Shown here: positions 1-8,990 of the stretch, piece by piece | Layout: every line of letters begins with the position of its first letter | How positions within the stretch are numbered: the stretch's first letter is position 1 | From: Sandaracinobacter neustonicus | Lineage (GTDB): Bacteria > Pseudomonadota > Alphaproteobacteria > Sphingomonadales > Sphingomonadaceae | DNA: 64,000 bases | Direction of reading: 5' to 3' | NCBI RefSeq assembly: GCF_006385875.1 | Contig: NZ_VFSU01000011.1 | Span: forward strand, 248,001 to 312,000 | The notes under the pieces: model-generated | Database searches by the model: none | Told to the model about the DNA's origin: nothing | The model's input: only the letters and a program-made list of their open reading frames with translations | Program-made: the position numbers and the translations under genes

Positions 1-1230
1 CCAGGCGGGAGGACCTTCGCGGGAGCCGGCCGAACTGTCGGCAGCAGGTTCCCCGCCGATGGTCCCTTTGGTTGAGGAACCGCCCGTGGCCCCGAAGCCG
101 GCCTTGGCGCCGTCGGAGAAGCTGGATTTCATGCTGTCGGCGGCGCGCGAGGTGGCGCGCTTCAGCGGGGAGACGGTCGCCGCGCTCGCAGCGCGGGCGA
201 CGCCGCCGAGACCGGATGCGACGCCCGCCGCGCCGGACTGGCCCAGGGAACCGAGGCTGTACGCGGCGCTCGCACCACCCGCGGCTGCGGCGCCTCCGCG
301 GGCGACAGCAGCGCCGCCAGAGAGCGCCGCCGCGCTTCCCTTTACGGCCAGGCCGGCGGCGCCACCTGCGGCAAGCGCCGCCCCGCCGACCGCAAGGCCG
401 GTACCAACGGCGGCGCCGGCGCTGAGCTGCGGCCCGCCCTGAACCAAGCCGGCGGCGATGCCGGGACCGAAGATGCCGAGACCCAGCAGGGAAAGCGCAG
501 CCAGCACGACAGCCATGGCGTCGTCGATCGTCGGCGTCTGGCCTCCGAATCCGGTCGTGAACTGTGAAAACAGTGTCGAGCCGATGCCGATGATAACGGC
601 GAGAACCAACACCTTGATGCCGGAGGAGACGACGTTGCCCAGCACGCGCTCGGCCATGAACGCGGTCTTTCCGAAGAGCCCAAAGGGGATCAGAACAAAG
701 CCGGCAAGCGTCGTCAGCTTGAACTCGATCAACGTGACGAAGAGCTGGATGGCGAGAATGAAGAAGGCGAGGATGACCAGCGCCCAGGCGAAGAGCAGAC
801 ACGCGATCTGGATGAAATTCTCGAAAAAGCTGATCCATCCCATCAGATCGGAGATGGACTCCAGCAGCGGCCGTGCCGCATCCAGCCCGGTTTGAGCGAC
901 CTTTCCGGGCCGCATCAGATCCTGAGCCGTGAAGCTCGTGCCCGATCCCTTCAGGCCGAGGCCGGCGAAGGATTCGAAAATGATTCTGGCGAGGTTGTTC
1001 CAGTTGCCGATGATGTAGGCGAAGGCGCCGACGAAGAGGGTCTTCTTGACGAGCCGCGCGATGATGTCGTCGTCAGCGCCCCAGCTCCAGAACAACGCGG
1101 CGAGCGTCACATCGATCACTATGAGCGTGGTCGCAATGAAGGCGACCTCGCCACCAAGCAATCCGAAGCCGCTGTCGATATAGGAGGTGAAGACCCCCAG
1201 GAAATTGTCGATGACGCCTGAGCCGCCCAT
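1..1230 (-). CDS. trbL: TrbL, conjugal transfer membrane protein (partial, 3' end outside window)
   Basis: TrbL/VirB6-family inner-membrane component of the type IV secretion apparatus for DNA transfer. The frame is open from an ATG at 1230 to the window edge, so at least 410 residues are present and the stop is missing. The first ~240 residues hold several long hydrophobic segments. After that the protein turns into a low-complexity Ala/Gly/Ser-rich tail, as is usual for TrbL. It starts 3 bases after trbK, so it is translated with the trb operon. trbF, trbG and trbI normally follow trbL and would lie beyond the left edge (inference). The identity rests on the membrane-plus-tail architecture and on the position after trbJ and trbK. 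Confidence 0.9.
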   Translation of the reverse strand, partial: MGGSGVIDNFLGVFTSYIDSGFGLLGGEVAFIATTLIVIDVTLAALFWSWGADDDIIARLVKKTLFVGAFAYIIGNWNNLARIIFESFAGLGLKGSGTSFTAQDLMRPGKVAQTGLDAARPLLESISDLMGWISFFENFIQIACLLFAWALVILAFFILAIQLFVTLIEFKLTTLAGFVLIPFGLFGKTAFMAERVLGNVVSSGIKVLVLAVIIGIGSTLFSQFTTGFGGQTPTIDDAMAVVLAALSLLGLGIFGPGIAAGLVQGGPQLSAGAAVGTGLAVGGAALAAGGAAGLAVKGSAAALSGGAAVARGGAAAAGGASAAYSLGSLGQSGAAGVASGLGGVARAASAATVSPLKRATSRAADSMKSSFSDGAKAGFGATGGSSTKGTIGGEPAADSSAGSREGPPAW

Positions 1231-1233
1231 GAT

Positions 1234-1518
1234 TCAGCGCCCTTCCTGAGGCTGGGGCGCCGGGGGCGTCGCACGCCCGAGGAAGCGGTCGCGGGTTTCC
1301 GCCCAGACGCGCATGCAGGCCGGATCGCTGGCAGCCTCTTGGCCAAGCTGCTGGCACCGGCGCTGCGCATCCCGAAGCGGATCTCGCATCGCCTGAACCG
1401 GCCTGACCGGCTGCTGCGACGGAAGTGGTTCCTTTCGGGTCATCTCGATCGCTGTCGCCGTGATGGCGATGGCGACGAAGACGACTGCGCCCAGCCGGGC
1501 CAGCATCTTGCCGTCCAT
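1234..1518 (-). CDS. trbK: TrbK-like small exported/membrane protein
   Basis: A 94-residue protein with one N-terminal hydrophobic segment (about residues 6-25) and a charged, partly periplasmic remainder with two cysteines (in RRCQQ and DPACM). This fits the TrbK-alt family found between trbJ and trbL in alphaproteobacterial ICEs and Ti-type plasmids. TrbK of RP4 is an entry-exclusion lipoprotein. This variant lacks an obvious lipobox, so an exclusion role is only inferred. I chose the ATG at 1518 because it directly precedes the hydrophobic segment; an in-frame upstream ATG at 1578 would overlap trbJ and add unlikely sequence. It sits 10 bases after trbJ and 3 before trbL. Confidence 0.75.
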   Translation of the reverse strand: MDGKMLARLGAVVFVAIAITATAIEMTRKEPLPSQQPVRPVQAMRDPLRDAQRRCQQLGQEAASDPACMRVWAETRDRFLGRATPPAPQPQEGR

Positions 1519-1528
1519 GGCTACGCCC

Positions 1529-2296
1529 TCAGTTGCCGTTGCCGTACATCCGGGCATTGCCCGGCTGATAGCCGGCACCGGGCGTCAGGAAGCGACGGCG
1601 CTGTTCGCGTCCCTGCTCGGCAGCGGCCGCACGCTCGGCCTCGGTCAACGCACCCGACCGGCCGTTGGCCGAGATCAGCGCGATCAGATCCGAGAGCTGT
1701 TGCGACTGGAGTGCGAGGAGCTGGTTGCCGGCCTGCGTCGCCTGCAGCGCTCCCGTCGCGCCCTGACTCTGGCCGACAAGGGAGGACATCTCGGCGCGGT
1801 TGGTGTCGATATTGGTGACGACGCCGGCCTGCACGCGCATGGCGTCCTGGAGACCGCCGACCGTATTCTGCCAGCGCGTGCGGGCGCCGGAGATCAGTTC
1901 GGCATCCGTAGCCGAGAGCGAAGCCCGGCCATATTGCTGCTGAAACATCCGGTCGACATTCTGGACGTCGAAGGCGATGTTCTGCGCCTGCTGCAAGAGC
2001 TGCTGCGTGCGTTGGACGTTCTGCTGAAGCTGCTGCAGCGACGAGTATGGAAGGCTGGCGAGGTTGCGCGCTTGGTTGATGAGGCCCTGCGCCTCGTTCT
2101 GAAGCGAGCGTATCTGATTGTTGATCTGTTCGAGCGAGCGCGCCGCCGTCAGGACGTTCTGAGCGTAATTGGTGGGATCATAGACCACCCACTGCGCCGC
2201 GGCCGGCGGCGACAGCATAGGCGCCATAGCGATCGGCATTGCCAACAGGGTTGCGGCGAGCCGAAGCGCGCGGCGGGGGGAACGATGGGTCGTCAT
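1529..2296 (-). CDS. trbJ: TrbJ, P-type conjugation pilus assembly protein
   Basis: A 255-residue exported protein of the TrbJ/VirB5 type. The first ~33 residues form a signal peptide (Arg-rich start, Ala/Leu/Met core, cleavage plausible after PPAAAQ). The mature part begins WVVYDPTNYAQN, the usual TrbJ start, and then forms long Gln/Asn/Ala-rich helices. A strong ribosome site (AAGGAGG) lies eight bases before the ATG at 2296, which decides the start over an in-frame codon at 2365. The gap to trbE is two bases. VirB5-like proteins sit at the pilus tip or act in pilus assembly, so this product should act in the periplasm or outside the cell. Confidence 0.92.
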   Translation of the reverse strand: MTTHRSPRRALRLAATLLAMPIAMAPMLSPPAAAQWVVYDPTNYAQNVLTAARSLEQINNQIRSLQNEAQGLINQARNLASLPYSSLQQLQQNVQRTQQLLQQAQNIAFDVQNVDRMFQQQYGRASLSATDAELISGARTRWQNTVGGLQDAMRVQAGVVTNIDTNRAEMSSLVGQSQGATGALQATQAGNQLLALQSQQLSDLIALISANGRSGALTEAERAAAAEQGREQRRRFLTPGAGYQPGNARMYGNGN

Positions 2297-2298
2297 GG

Positions 2299-4752
2299 TC
2301 AAGCCTCCTTCTCGGGCTGCGTGGGGATGAGGTTGGTGAGGTCGGGAATGAGATCGGCCGCCCAATCGACACCGCGCAGACGCAGCCAGGCCGCGAGGAA
2401 GCCCTCGCGACCATGCTCGGCCACGGTGCGTGCGATCAGCGATTGATCCGTCTTGGAGGAGGCGGCAGCGAACGCGAGGCCGACTTCAGAAAGCCCCAAT
2501 TCGAAAAGTCGGTTGCCGCGGCGCGACTGACAGTAATAGTCCCGCTTGGGCGTCGCCCTGGCCAATATCTCGATCTGTCTGTCATTCAGACCGAAGCGGC
2601 GGTAGATCGCCGTGATCTGCGGCTCGATCGCGCGCTCGTTCGGCAGGAGCAGCCGCGTCGGACAGCTCTCGATAATGGCCGGTGCGATCCCACTGTTGTC
2701 GATGTCGCTAAGCGACTGGGTGGCGAAGATGACACTGGCGTTCTTCTTGCGCAGGGTTTTCAGCCATTCACGGAGCTGGCCCGCGAAGGCGTCGTCATCA
2801 AGGGCCAGCCAGCCTTCGTCGATGATGAGAAGCGTCGGCGAACCATCGAGACGATCGCCGATGCGGTGAAAGAGGTAGGACAGGACGGCCGGAGCTGCGC
2901 CTGTCCCGACGAGGCCTTCGATCTCGAACGCCTGGACGGATGCCGCTCCGAGATGCTCGACCTCGGCATCGAGCAACCGGCCGTAGGGACCACCGACGCA
3001 ATAGGGGCGAAGCGCCTGCTTCAGATCGTTCGATTGCAACAGGACCGTCAGGCCTGTGATCGTGCGCTCTTCGGCGGGCGCGGAGGCCAGCGAGGTGAGC
3101 GCGGTCCACAGGTGTTCCTTCACCTCTGGCGTGATCGGCACGCCTTCGCGCGTAAGGATCGATGTCAGCCAATCGGCCGCCCAGGCGCGCTCCGGGATGT
3201 CATCGACGCGCGCCAGAGGTTGCAACGAAACGGAGGACTCGACGCCGTCAGTGAGGTCGCCGCCGAGGTCGTGCCAGTCTCCGCCCATGGCGAGCGCGGC
3301 CGCCCGGATCGAGCCGCCGAAATCGAAGGCGAAGACCTGGGAGCCCTCGTAGCGACGGAATTGCAACGCCATGATGGCGAGCAGAACCGACTTGCCGGCG
3401 CCGGTTGGTCCGACCACCAGCGTGTGGCCGACGTCGCCGACATGAAGCGAAAACCGGAACGGGGTGCTTCCCTCGGTCTTGCCGTAAAGCAAGGGGGGCG
3501 ACCCGAAGTGCTCGTCCCGTTCCGGCCCCGCCCACACCGCTGAAAGCGGGATGATGTGGGCGAGATTGAGCGTCGAGATGGGGGGCTGGCGGACATTGGC
3601 GTAGACATGTCCCGGCAGGGAGCCCAGCCATGCATCGACGGCGTTGATGGTCTCGGCCATGCAGGTGAAATCCCGGCCCTGGATGACCTTTTCGACGAGA
3701 CGCAGCTTCTCGTCGGCAATTCGGGGGTCATCGTCCCAGACGGCGACCGTGGCGGTGACATAGGCTTGGCCAGCATAGTCTGCGCCCAGTTCCTGAAGAG
3801 CGAGATCCGCATCCGCGGCCTTGTTCGCGGCGTCGGTGTCCACGAGGGCGGAAGCCTCATTGGTCATGACCTCTTTCAGGATCGCCGCGATGGACTTGCG
3901 CTTGGCGAACCATTGCCGACGAATCTTGGTCAGCAGCTTGGTCGCGTCGGTCTTGTCGAGCAGGATCGCGCGCGTCGACCAGCGGTAGGGAAAAGCCAGA
4001 CGGTTGAGATCGTCGAGAATTCCGGGCGTGGTGGCAGTCGGGAATCCGACGACCGTCAGGATGCGCAGATGCGCGGTCCCCAGGCGAGGCTCGAGGCCGC
4101 CTGTCAAAGCTTGATCCGCGAGCAGCGAGTCGAGATAGATTGGGGTCTCGGGCACCCGCACCCGATGGCGCTTCGTCGAGACCGCCGAATGCAGGTAGGT
4201 CAAGGTCTCGGCGCTGTCGAGCCAGGCGCATTCGGGCATGAAGCCGTCGAGAAGCGCGATAACGCGATCGGTCCGATCGACAAAGCTGTTGAGGACCTCA
4301 TGGGGGTCGAGACCGCCGCGGTCGCGTCCCTCGTAGAGCCACGCTTCCGTGCGAGCCGCATCCTCGGCCGGCGGCAGATAGGCGATGGTGAGGAAATAGC
4401 CTGAGATGTAGTGCGCGCCGGCTTCCTCGAAGTCGGCCTTGCGCTCGGCGTCGAGCAGACCAGACGCGGCATCGGGGAACAGGCTTTGAGGATAGGTCGA
4501 GGCTTCGTGACGCTGTGCTTCAACGAAGATCGCCCAGCCCGACCCAAGCCGACGGAAAGCGTTATTGAGACGGCCAGCCACCGCGACCAGCTCGGCAGCA
4601 ACGGCGGAGTCCAAATCCGGCCCACGAAATCGAGCTGTGCGCTGGAAAGAGCCGTCCTTGTTGAGGACAACGCCCTCGGCGACGAGCCCGACCCAGGGCA
4701 GGAAGTCGGCCAGACGTGCGGCGGTCCGGCGATATTCAGCGAGGTTCATCAT
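2299..4752 (-). CDS. trbE: TrbE, VirB4-family conjugation ATPase
   Basis: An 817-residue cytoplasmic ATPase that powers pilus assembly and DNA/protein export through the trb channel. The N-terminal CagE/TrbE/VirB domain covers roughly residues 170-400. The Walker A motif GPTGAGKS lies at 448-455, and a Walker B region (TLLIIDEGW) sits near 640. The length is typical for the family. The start is the first of two tandem ATG codons at 4752, preceded by AGGAG. The gene lies 12 bases after trbD and 2 bases before trbJ, so it belongs to one transcript. No sign of damage is visible. Confidence 0.96.
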   Translation of the reverse strand: MMNLAEYRRTAARLADFLPWVGLVAEGVVLNKDGSFQRTARFRGPDLDSAVAAELVAVAGRLNNAFRRLGSGWAIFVEAQRHEASTYPQSLFPDAASGLLDAERKADFEEAGAHYISGYFLTIAYLPPAEDAARTEAWLYEGRDRGGLDPHEVLNSFVDRTDRVIALLDGFMPECAWLDSAETLTYLHSAVSTKRHRVRVPETPIYLDSLLADQALTGGLEPRLGTAHLRILTVVGFPTATTPGILDDLNRLAFPYRWSTRAILLDKTDATKLLTKIRRQWFAKRKSIAAILKEVMTNEASALVDTDAANKAADADLALQELGADYAGQAYVTATVAVWDDDPRIADEKLRLVEKVIQGRDFTCMAETINAVDAWLGSLPGHVYANVRQPPISTLNLAHIIPLSAVWAGPERDEHFGSPPLLYGKTEGSTPFRFSLHVGDVGHTLVVGPTGAGKSVLLAIMALQFRRYEGSQVFAFDFGGSIRAAALAMGGDWHDLGGDLTDGVESSVSLQPLARVDDIPERAWAADWLTSILTREGVPITPEVKEHLWTALTSLASAPAEERTITGLTVLLQSNDLKQALRPYCVGGPYGRLLDAEVEHLGAASVQAFEIEGLVGTGAAPAVLSYLFHRIGDRLDGSPTLLIIDEGWLALDDDAFAGQLREWLKTLRKKNASVIFATQSLSDIDNSGIAPAIIESCPTRLLLPNERAIEPQITAIYRRFGLNDRQIEILARATPKRDYYCQSRRGNRLFELGLSEVGLAFAAASSKTDQSLIARTVAEHGREGFLAAWLRLRGVDWAADLIPDLTNLIPTQPEKEA

Positions 4753-4764
4753 TCGGCGCGCTCC

Positions 4765-5046
4765 TCAGACCGCCAGATGGCCAGGGATGCGCAGGTGCCG
4801 TCGGCCGACCTCCACGAAGAGCGGATCGCGTTTGGCCGCCCACACGGCGGCGAAATGCCCGATCGCCCAGATCGCGAGCCCGACCAGCCAGAGGCGAAGG
4901 CCGAGACCCACGGCACCGGCGAGGGTGCCGTTCATGATGGCGATGGAACGAGGGGCGCCGCCGAGCAGGATATGCTCGGTCAACGCCCGGTGCACCGGAA
5001 CGGTGAAGCCCGGGACCTCGGCGAGTTGTTCGAGGCCAGCCGCCAT
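4765..5046 (-). CDS. trbD: TrbD, VirB3-like conjugation membrane protein
   Basis: A 93-residue membrane protein of the VirB3/TrbD family, a small inner-membrane partner of the VirB4-type ATPase TrbE encoded next. Residues from about 33 to 65 form the hydrophobic part (LGLRLWLVGLAIWAIGHFAA). The segment before it contains the family-typical PVHRALTE(H) stretch followed by LLGGAPR. The stop of trbC and this start share one base (TGATG), indicating translational coupling, and trbE begins 12 bases downstream. Confidence 0.93.
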   Translation of the reverse strand: MAAGLEQLAEVPGFTVPVHRALTEHILLGGAPRSIAIMNGTLAGAVGLGLRLWLVGLAIWAIGHFAAVWAAKRDPLFVEVGRRHLRIPGHLAV

Positions 5047-5378
5047 CAGACGAGCGCTCCGCCGCCGAATGAGAAGAAAGAGAGGAAGAACGAACTGGCG
5101 GCGAAGGCGATCGACAAGCCGAAGACGATCTGGATGAGGCGACGGAAGCCGCCGGACGTGTCACCGAACGCCAGGGTGAGCCCGGTGACGATGATGATGA
5201 TCACGGCGATGATCTTGGCGACGGGGCCCTCGATCGATTGCAGGATGGATTGCAAAGGCGCCTCCCACGGCATGGAAGAACCGGAGGCGTGGGCGGCGGT
5301 AGAAAAGAGGATGCTGACGGATATGGTGGCTGCCGAGGTCGCAAGGACGTGGCAGCCGCGCGCGAGCGTGCGAATCAT
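5046..5378 (-). CDS. trbC: TrbC, VirB2-like conjugative pilin
   Basis: A 110-residue prepilin. An N-terminal signal sequence (about 1-32, ending AAHASG) is followed by a mature chain with two hydrophobic segments around a short loop, the VirB2/TrbC layout. TrbC pilins are processed and cyclised by the TraF peptidase, and a TraF homologue is encoded at 12073-12618. The ATG overlaps the trbB stop by four bases (ATGA). An AGGAGA ribosome site lies about ten bases upstream and supports this start rather than a longer frame through trbB. Confidence 0.93.
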   Translation of the reverse strand: MIRTLARGCHVLATSAATISVSILFSTAAHASGSSMPWEAPLQSILQSIEGPVAKIIAVIIIIVTGLTLAFGDTSGGFRRLIQIVFGLSIAFAASSFFLSFFSFGGGALV

Positions 5379-6355
5379 GAAGGTTCTCCTGTGCTGGGAG
5401 TCGCGGGGGTGATGCGGTAGTCGCCGTCGGGGCCGAGCCCTTCGACGCGGGCGAGATCCGCCAGTCGGCGCGCGGACCCACGGCCGGAGAGGACGGCCAC
5501 GAGGTCGATCGTTTCGGCGATCAGTGCGCGCGGCACCGTGATCACCGCTTCCTGGATGAGCTGTTCGAGGCGACGCAGCGCGCCGATGCCCGAGCCGGCG
5601 TGGATGGTCCCGATTCCTCCGGGGTGGCCGGTGCCCCAAGCTTTGAGGAGGTCGAGCGCCTCGGAGCCTCGGACCTCGCCGATCGGTATGCGGTCGGGCC
5701 GAAGGCGGAGGGACGACCGGACCAGTTCCGAGAGCGTCGCCACGCCGTCTTTCGTGCGCATGGCGACGAGGTTGGGCGCGGCGCATTGCAGCTCGCGTGT
5801 GTCCTCGATGATGACCACCCGGTCGGCGGTCTTGGCGACCTCGGCCAAGAGGGCGTTGGTCAGTGTCGTCTTGCCTGTCGAGGTTCCTCCGGCGACGAGG
5901 ATGTTGGCGCGGGAGGCGACAGCCTGGCGAAGGATGACCGCCTGATCGGTAGTCATGATGTTGGCGGCCACATAATCGTCGAGGCTGAAGACGGCGACGG
6001 CCGGCTTACGGATGGCGAAGGCGGGAGCGGCGACGACAGGTGGCAGGAGGCCTTCGAAGCGCTCGCCGCTGTCCGGCAGTTCGGCGGAGACGCGCGGGCT
6101 GCGTGGATGCACCTCGGCGCCGACATGGTGGGCCACGAGCCGGACGATACGTTCGCCGTCAGCGGGGGAGAGACGCTCCCCCGTGTCGGAGAGACCCTCC
6201 GACAGACGATCCACCCAAAGGCGACCATCGGGGTTCAGCATCACCTCGACGACGGCGGGGTCTTCGAGGAACCGCGTGATCGAGGGACCAAGCGCGGTGC
6301 GCAGCATGCGCGCGCCGCGAACAAATGCCTCAGGTTTGAGGTCTGTGGTGGTCAT
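5375..6355 (-). CDS. trbB: TrbB, VirB11-family secretion ATPase
   Basis: A 326-residue hexameric traffic ATPase of the VirB11/GspE superfamily that acts at the cytoplasmic base of the mating channel. The Walker A motif GGTSTGKT is at residues 156-163. It is followed by the family Asp box ([10 protein letters not shown]) and by the His box/Walker B region ([15 protein letters not shown]). The N-terminal domain has the typical [20 protein letters not shown] start. It is the first gene of the trb operon and lies behind a 150-base leader rich in inverted repeats. The ribosome site in front of its ATG is weak and sits against a hairpin, so expression may depend on that leader (inference). Confidence 0.96.
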   Translation of the reverse strand: MTTTDLKPEAFVRGARMLRTALGPSITRFLEDPAVVEVMLNPDGRLWVDRLSEGLSDTGERLSPADGERIVRLVAHHVGAEVHPRSPRVSAELPDSGERFEGLLPPVVAAPAFAIRKPAVAVFSLDDYVAANIMTTDQAVILRQAVASRANILVAGGTSTGKTTLTNALLAEVAKTADRVVIIEDTRELQCAAPNLVAMRTKDGVATLSELVRSSLRLRPDRIPIGEVRGSEALDLLKAWGTGHPGGIGTIHAGSGIGALRRLEQLIQEAVITVPRALIAETIDLVAVLSGRGSARRLADLARVEGLGPDGDYRITPATPSTGEPS

Positions 6356-6505
6356 CTCAGCCCCGCTTCTTGACGGGGCGAAAAGTCGATCCCCGGATCG
6401 GGGTCGATTAAAGGAGCCTGAAATCAGGCCGATTCAACAAGTATCGGTCGTAGTAGTAGTGTGGCGTGCAAATACAGGAGAACGGCGGTTCGAGCCGATG
6501 GAACT
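6356..6505 (-). promoter_or_regulatory. Leader of the trb operon with three inverted repeats
   Basis: This 150-base gap holds three inverted repeats in a row before trbB. GCCTGA-AA-TCAGGC is at 6416-6429. TCGA(T)CCCCG-GAT-CGGGG-TCGA is at 6386-6407. GCCCCG-8 bases-CGGGGC is at 6360-6379. The last one sits four bases from the trbB ATG and would cover the region where a ribosome site should be. The first could be an operator, for instance for the RHH protein encoded just upstream. The other two look like RNA hairpins. Function is inferred from symmetry and position only. Confidence 0.5.
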
Positions 6506-6967
6506 CTACACCTGATCCTCTGCTTTGCCGCTCCCAGCTTTTGACGAATCGCCGTCGACATCTTCTGAAATCTCTTGGCGGAGCTTGGGACCCTGAGCCA
6601 GTCGCCGGCCTAGCGCCGCCACAAAGCGCTCGTAGCGCTCTCCCGCCTTGGCGCGCGCCGCCTGGGCCGCCGGTTCCGGAAGCGCCGGCGTGCTGTTGAT
6701 CCAGAAGCGTATGAAGACGGCGAGCGTCTCCACCGAGATGCCGACGTCGCGTTCTATGCGGGTCATGCGGCGGTCAAGCTGATCAAGACGTCTGGCGACA
6801 ATCGCCTCACGACGCTCCGCGTCGTCCGGCGACAGGAATGACGCGAGTGCCGCTTCAGCGACAAGGGATAGGGATTGTTCTCGTCGCGCCGCATAGTCCG
6901 ACAGCATCGCCATGATCTCGGGGTCGAGATAGACGGAGATCTGGGTCTTTTTCTTTCGTCCGGTCAC
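6506..6967 (-). CDS. CopG/ribbon-helix-helix protein linked to TraG
   Basis: A 153-residue protein beginning [18 protein letters not shown], a ribbon-helix-helix DNA-binding fold. The chain continues with helical, Arg-rich sequence that can form a coiled coil ([16 protein letters not shown]). Such a gene regularly accompanies traG in these elements. It may repress the trb operon or assist at oriT, but nothing in the sequence decides which. I place the start at the GTG at 6967, four bases after the traG stop with GGAG upstream. A longer frame from 7024 would overlap traG by over 50 bases and add residues foreign to the fold. Confidence 0.8.
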   Translation of the reverse strand: MTGRKKKTQISVYLDPEIMAMLSDYAARREQSLSLVAEAALASFLSPDDAERREAIVARRLDQLDRRMTRIERDVGISVETLAVFIRFWINSTPALPEPAAQAARAKAGERYERFVAALGRRLAQGPKLRQEISEDVDGDSSKAGSGKAEDQV

Positions 6968-6971
6968 GAGA

Positions 6972-8966
6972 TCACAACTCCATGCCGTCATTGGGATCGA
7001 GCGAAACCTGGCGCGCAACGCCATGCATGACGCGTGTCATACGTCGATTGCGGGTGGCCTCTTCTTCGAACTCGTCGGGCGGATCGATTTCGAACTCATT
7101 GTCGATCGGTGTCTTCTTCTCGACGGGTGCGACGCGGTTGAGTTCCGGTTGATGTCGCCGTTCGGAGTTCGTGGGGTCTTCATCCTCCTCCCGGTCATCA
7201 GGCGGCAACGCGCTGGCTGAATCCTCTGGAGGACCAGCCGGGATCGGCAGGCTGCTCCAATCGTCGGGACGCCCCTCGGGCGCGCGGACAAGCTCGGGCG
7301 GAGCCAGGACACGCTCCTTGAAGCGCCCGTCCTCGTAGTAACGAGCCTTCTTTGCCCTGATCGGCGGCGTGCCGGCGGCCATGACGATCTCGTCGGTCGG
7401 GGGAAGCTGCATGATCTCCCCTGGCGTCAGGAGTTGGCGCGCGGTCTCGGAACGCGACACCATCAGATGTCCGAGCCAAGGCGACAGCCGATGACCGGCA
7501 TAGTTCTTCATGGCCTTCATTTCGGTGGCAGTGCCGAGCGCATCGGATACGCGTTTGGCGGTCCGCTCATCGTTCGTGGCGAAGCTCACCCGGACATGGC
7601 AGTTGTCGAGAATCGAGTTGTTCGGCCCATACGCCTTCTCGATCTGGTTCAGGGACTGAGCGATGAGGAAGCTCTTGAGCCCGTATCCCGCCATGAAAGC
7701 CAGTGCGCTCTCGAAGAAGTCGAGGCGGCCGAGCGCGGGAAACTCGTCAAGCATCAGCAGGAGGCGATGGCGGCCGGCTTTGGCTTGCAGATCTTCCGTC
7801 AGCCGCCGCCCGACCTGATTGAGGATCAGGCGGATCAACGGCTTGGTGCGGTTGATGTCCGAAGGCGGCACGACAAGGTAAAGGGTGGTTGGGCGCTTGC
7901 CGCCCACCATGTCGGTTATGCGCCAGTCGCAGCGCCGCGTGACCTGGGCGACGACGGGATCGCGATAGAGGCCGAGGAAGGACATGGCGGTCGAGAGGAC
8001 CCCCGATCGTTCGTTGTCGGATTTGTTGAGCAGCTCGCGGGCGGCGCTGGCGATCACGGGGTGTGGCCCCGTTTCGCCGAGATGCGCGGTTTTCATCATG
8101 GCGGCGAGCGTCGACTCGATCGGTCGCCTGGGATCGGAGAGGAAGGCGGCGACGCCAGCCAGCGTCTTGTCGGTCTCGGCATAGAGGACGTGCAGGATGG
8201 CGCCGACCAGCAAGGCGTGACTGGTCTTTTCCCAGTGGTTGCGCTTTTCCAGCGAGCCTTCGGGATCGACCAGGATATCGGCGATGTTCTGGACATCGCG
8301 AACCTCCCATTCGCCGCGGCGGACCTCGAGCAGCGGATTGTAGGCTGACGAATTCGGATTGGTGGGATCGAACAGGAGCACGCGACCATGCCGCGCCCGG
8401 AAGCCGGCGGTGAGCTGCCAGTTCTCGCCCTTGATGTCGTGAACGATGGCCGAGCCCGGCCATGTCAGAAGTGAAGGGACGACGAGACCGACACCCTTGC
8501 CTGATCGGGTTGGCGCGAAGCACAGAACATGCTCGGGGCCGTCATGGCGCAGATACTCGCGCTCGTAGCGCCCCAGCACGACGCCATCCGGCCCGAGGAG
8601 GCCCGCGGCCTTGACCTCTCCCTTCTCGGCCCAGCGCGCCGAGCCATAGGTGGCGGCGTTCTTCGCCTCGCGTGCGCGCCAGACCGACATGCCGATCGCG
8701 ACGGCGATCGCGATGAAGCCGCCGGACGCGGCGATCATCCCGCCCTTGGCGAAGATCTCCGGCGCGTAGGCGTCGTAGAAGTACCACCACCAAAAGATGG
8801 CTGGCGGATAGTAGATCGGGACGCCGGAGAGTTCGAACCACGGCGTGCCGAGTTGGGCCTGAAAGCCGAGGCTCCAGGCGACATACTGGGTGGCGCCCCA
8901 GGTGGTGATGAGGATGATGAGGAAGACGACGGTGATCTGCCCCCAGAGGATTTTTGTCGCGGACAT
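6972..8966 (-). CDS. traG: TraG/VirD4-type coupling protein (T4CP)
   Basis: A 664-residue inner-membrane ATPase that brings the relaxase-DNA complex to the mating channel. Hydrophobic segments lie at about 10-30 and 75-100. The Walker A motif APTRSGKG is at 151-158, in the usual T4CP context (VLCFAPTRSGKGVGLVVPSLL region), and Walker B (LLLMLDEFPALG) is at about 402-413. The C-terminal ~100 residues are acidic and likely disordered. It lies 24 bases after the relaxase and 4 before the RHH gene, the standard order relaxase-T4CP. The length matches the family. Confidence 0.96.
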   Translation of the reverse strand: MSATKILWGQITVVFLIILITTWGATQYVAWSLGFQAQLGTPWFELSGVPIYYPPAIFWWWYFYDAYAPEIFAKGGMIAASGGFIAIAVAIGMSVWRAREAKNAATYGSARWAEKGEVKAAGLLGPDGVVLGRYEREYLRHDGPEHVLCFAPTRSGKGVGLVVPSLLTWPGSAIVHDIKGENWQLTAGFRARHGRVLLFDPTNPNSSAYNPLLEVRRGEWEVRDVQNIADILVDPEGSLEKRNHWEKTSHALLVGAILHVLYAETDKTLAGVAAFLSDPRRPIESTLAAMMKTAHLGETGPHPVIASAARELLNKSDNERSGVLSTAMSFLGLYRDPVVAQVTRRCDWRITDMVGGKRPTTLYLVVPPSDINRTKPLIRLILNQVGRRLTEDLQAKAGRHRLLLMLDEFPALGRLDFFESALAFMAGYGLKSFLIAQSLNQIEKAYGPNNSILDNCHVRVSFATNDERTAKRVSDALGTATEMKAMKNYAGHRLSPWLGHLMVSRSETARQLLTPGEIMQLPPTDEIVMAAGTPPIRAKKARYYEDGRFKERVLAPPELVRAPEGRPDDWSSLPIPAGPPEDSASALPPDDREEDEDPTNSERRHQPELNRVAPVEKKTPIDNEFEIDPPDEFEEEATRNRRMTRVMHGVARQVSLDPNDGMEL

Positions 8967-8990
8967 GCAGAAGTCCTTTCGAGAATGGGG

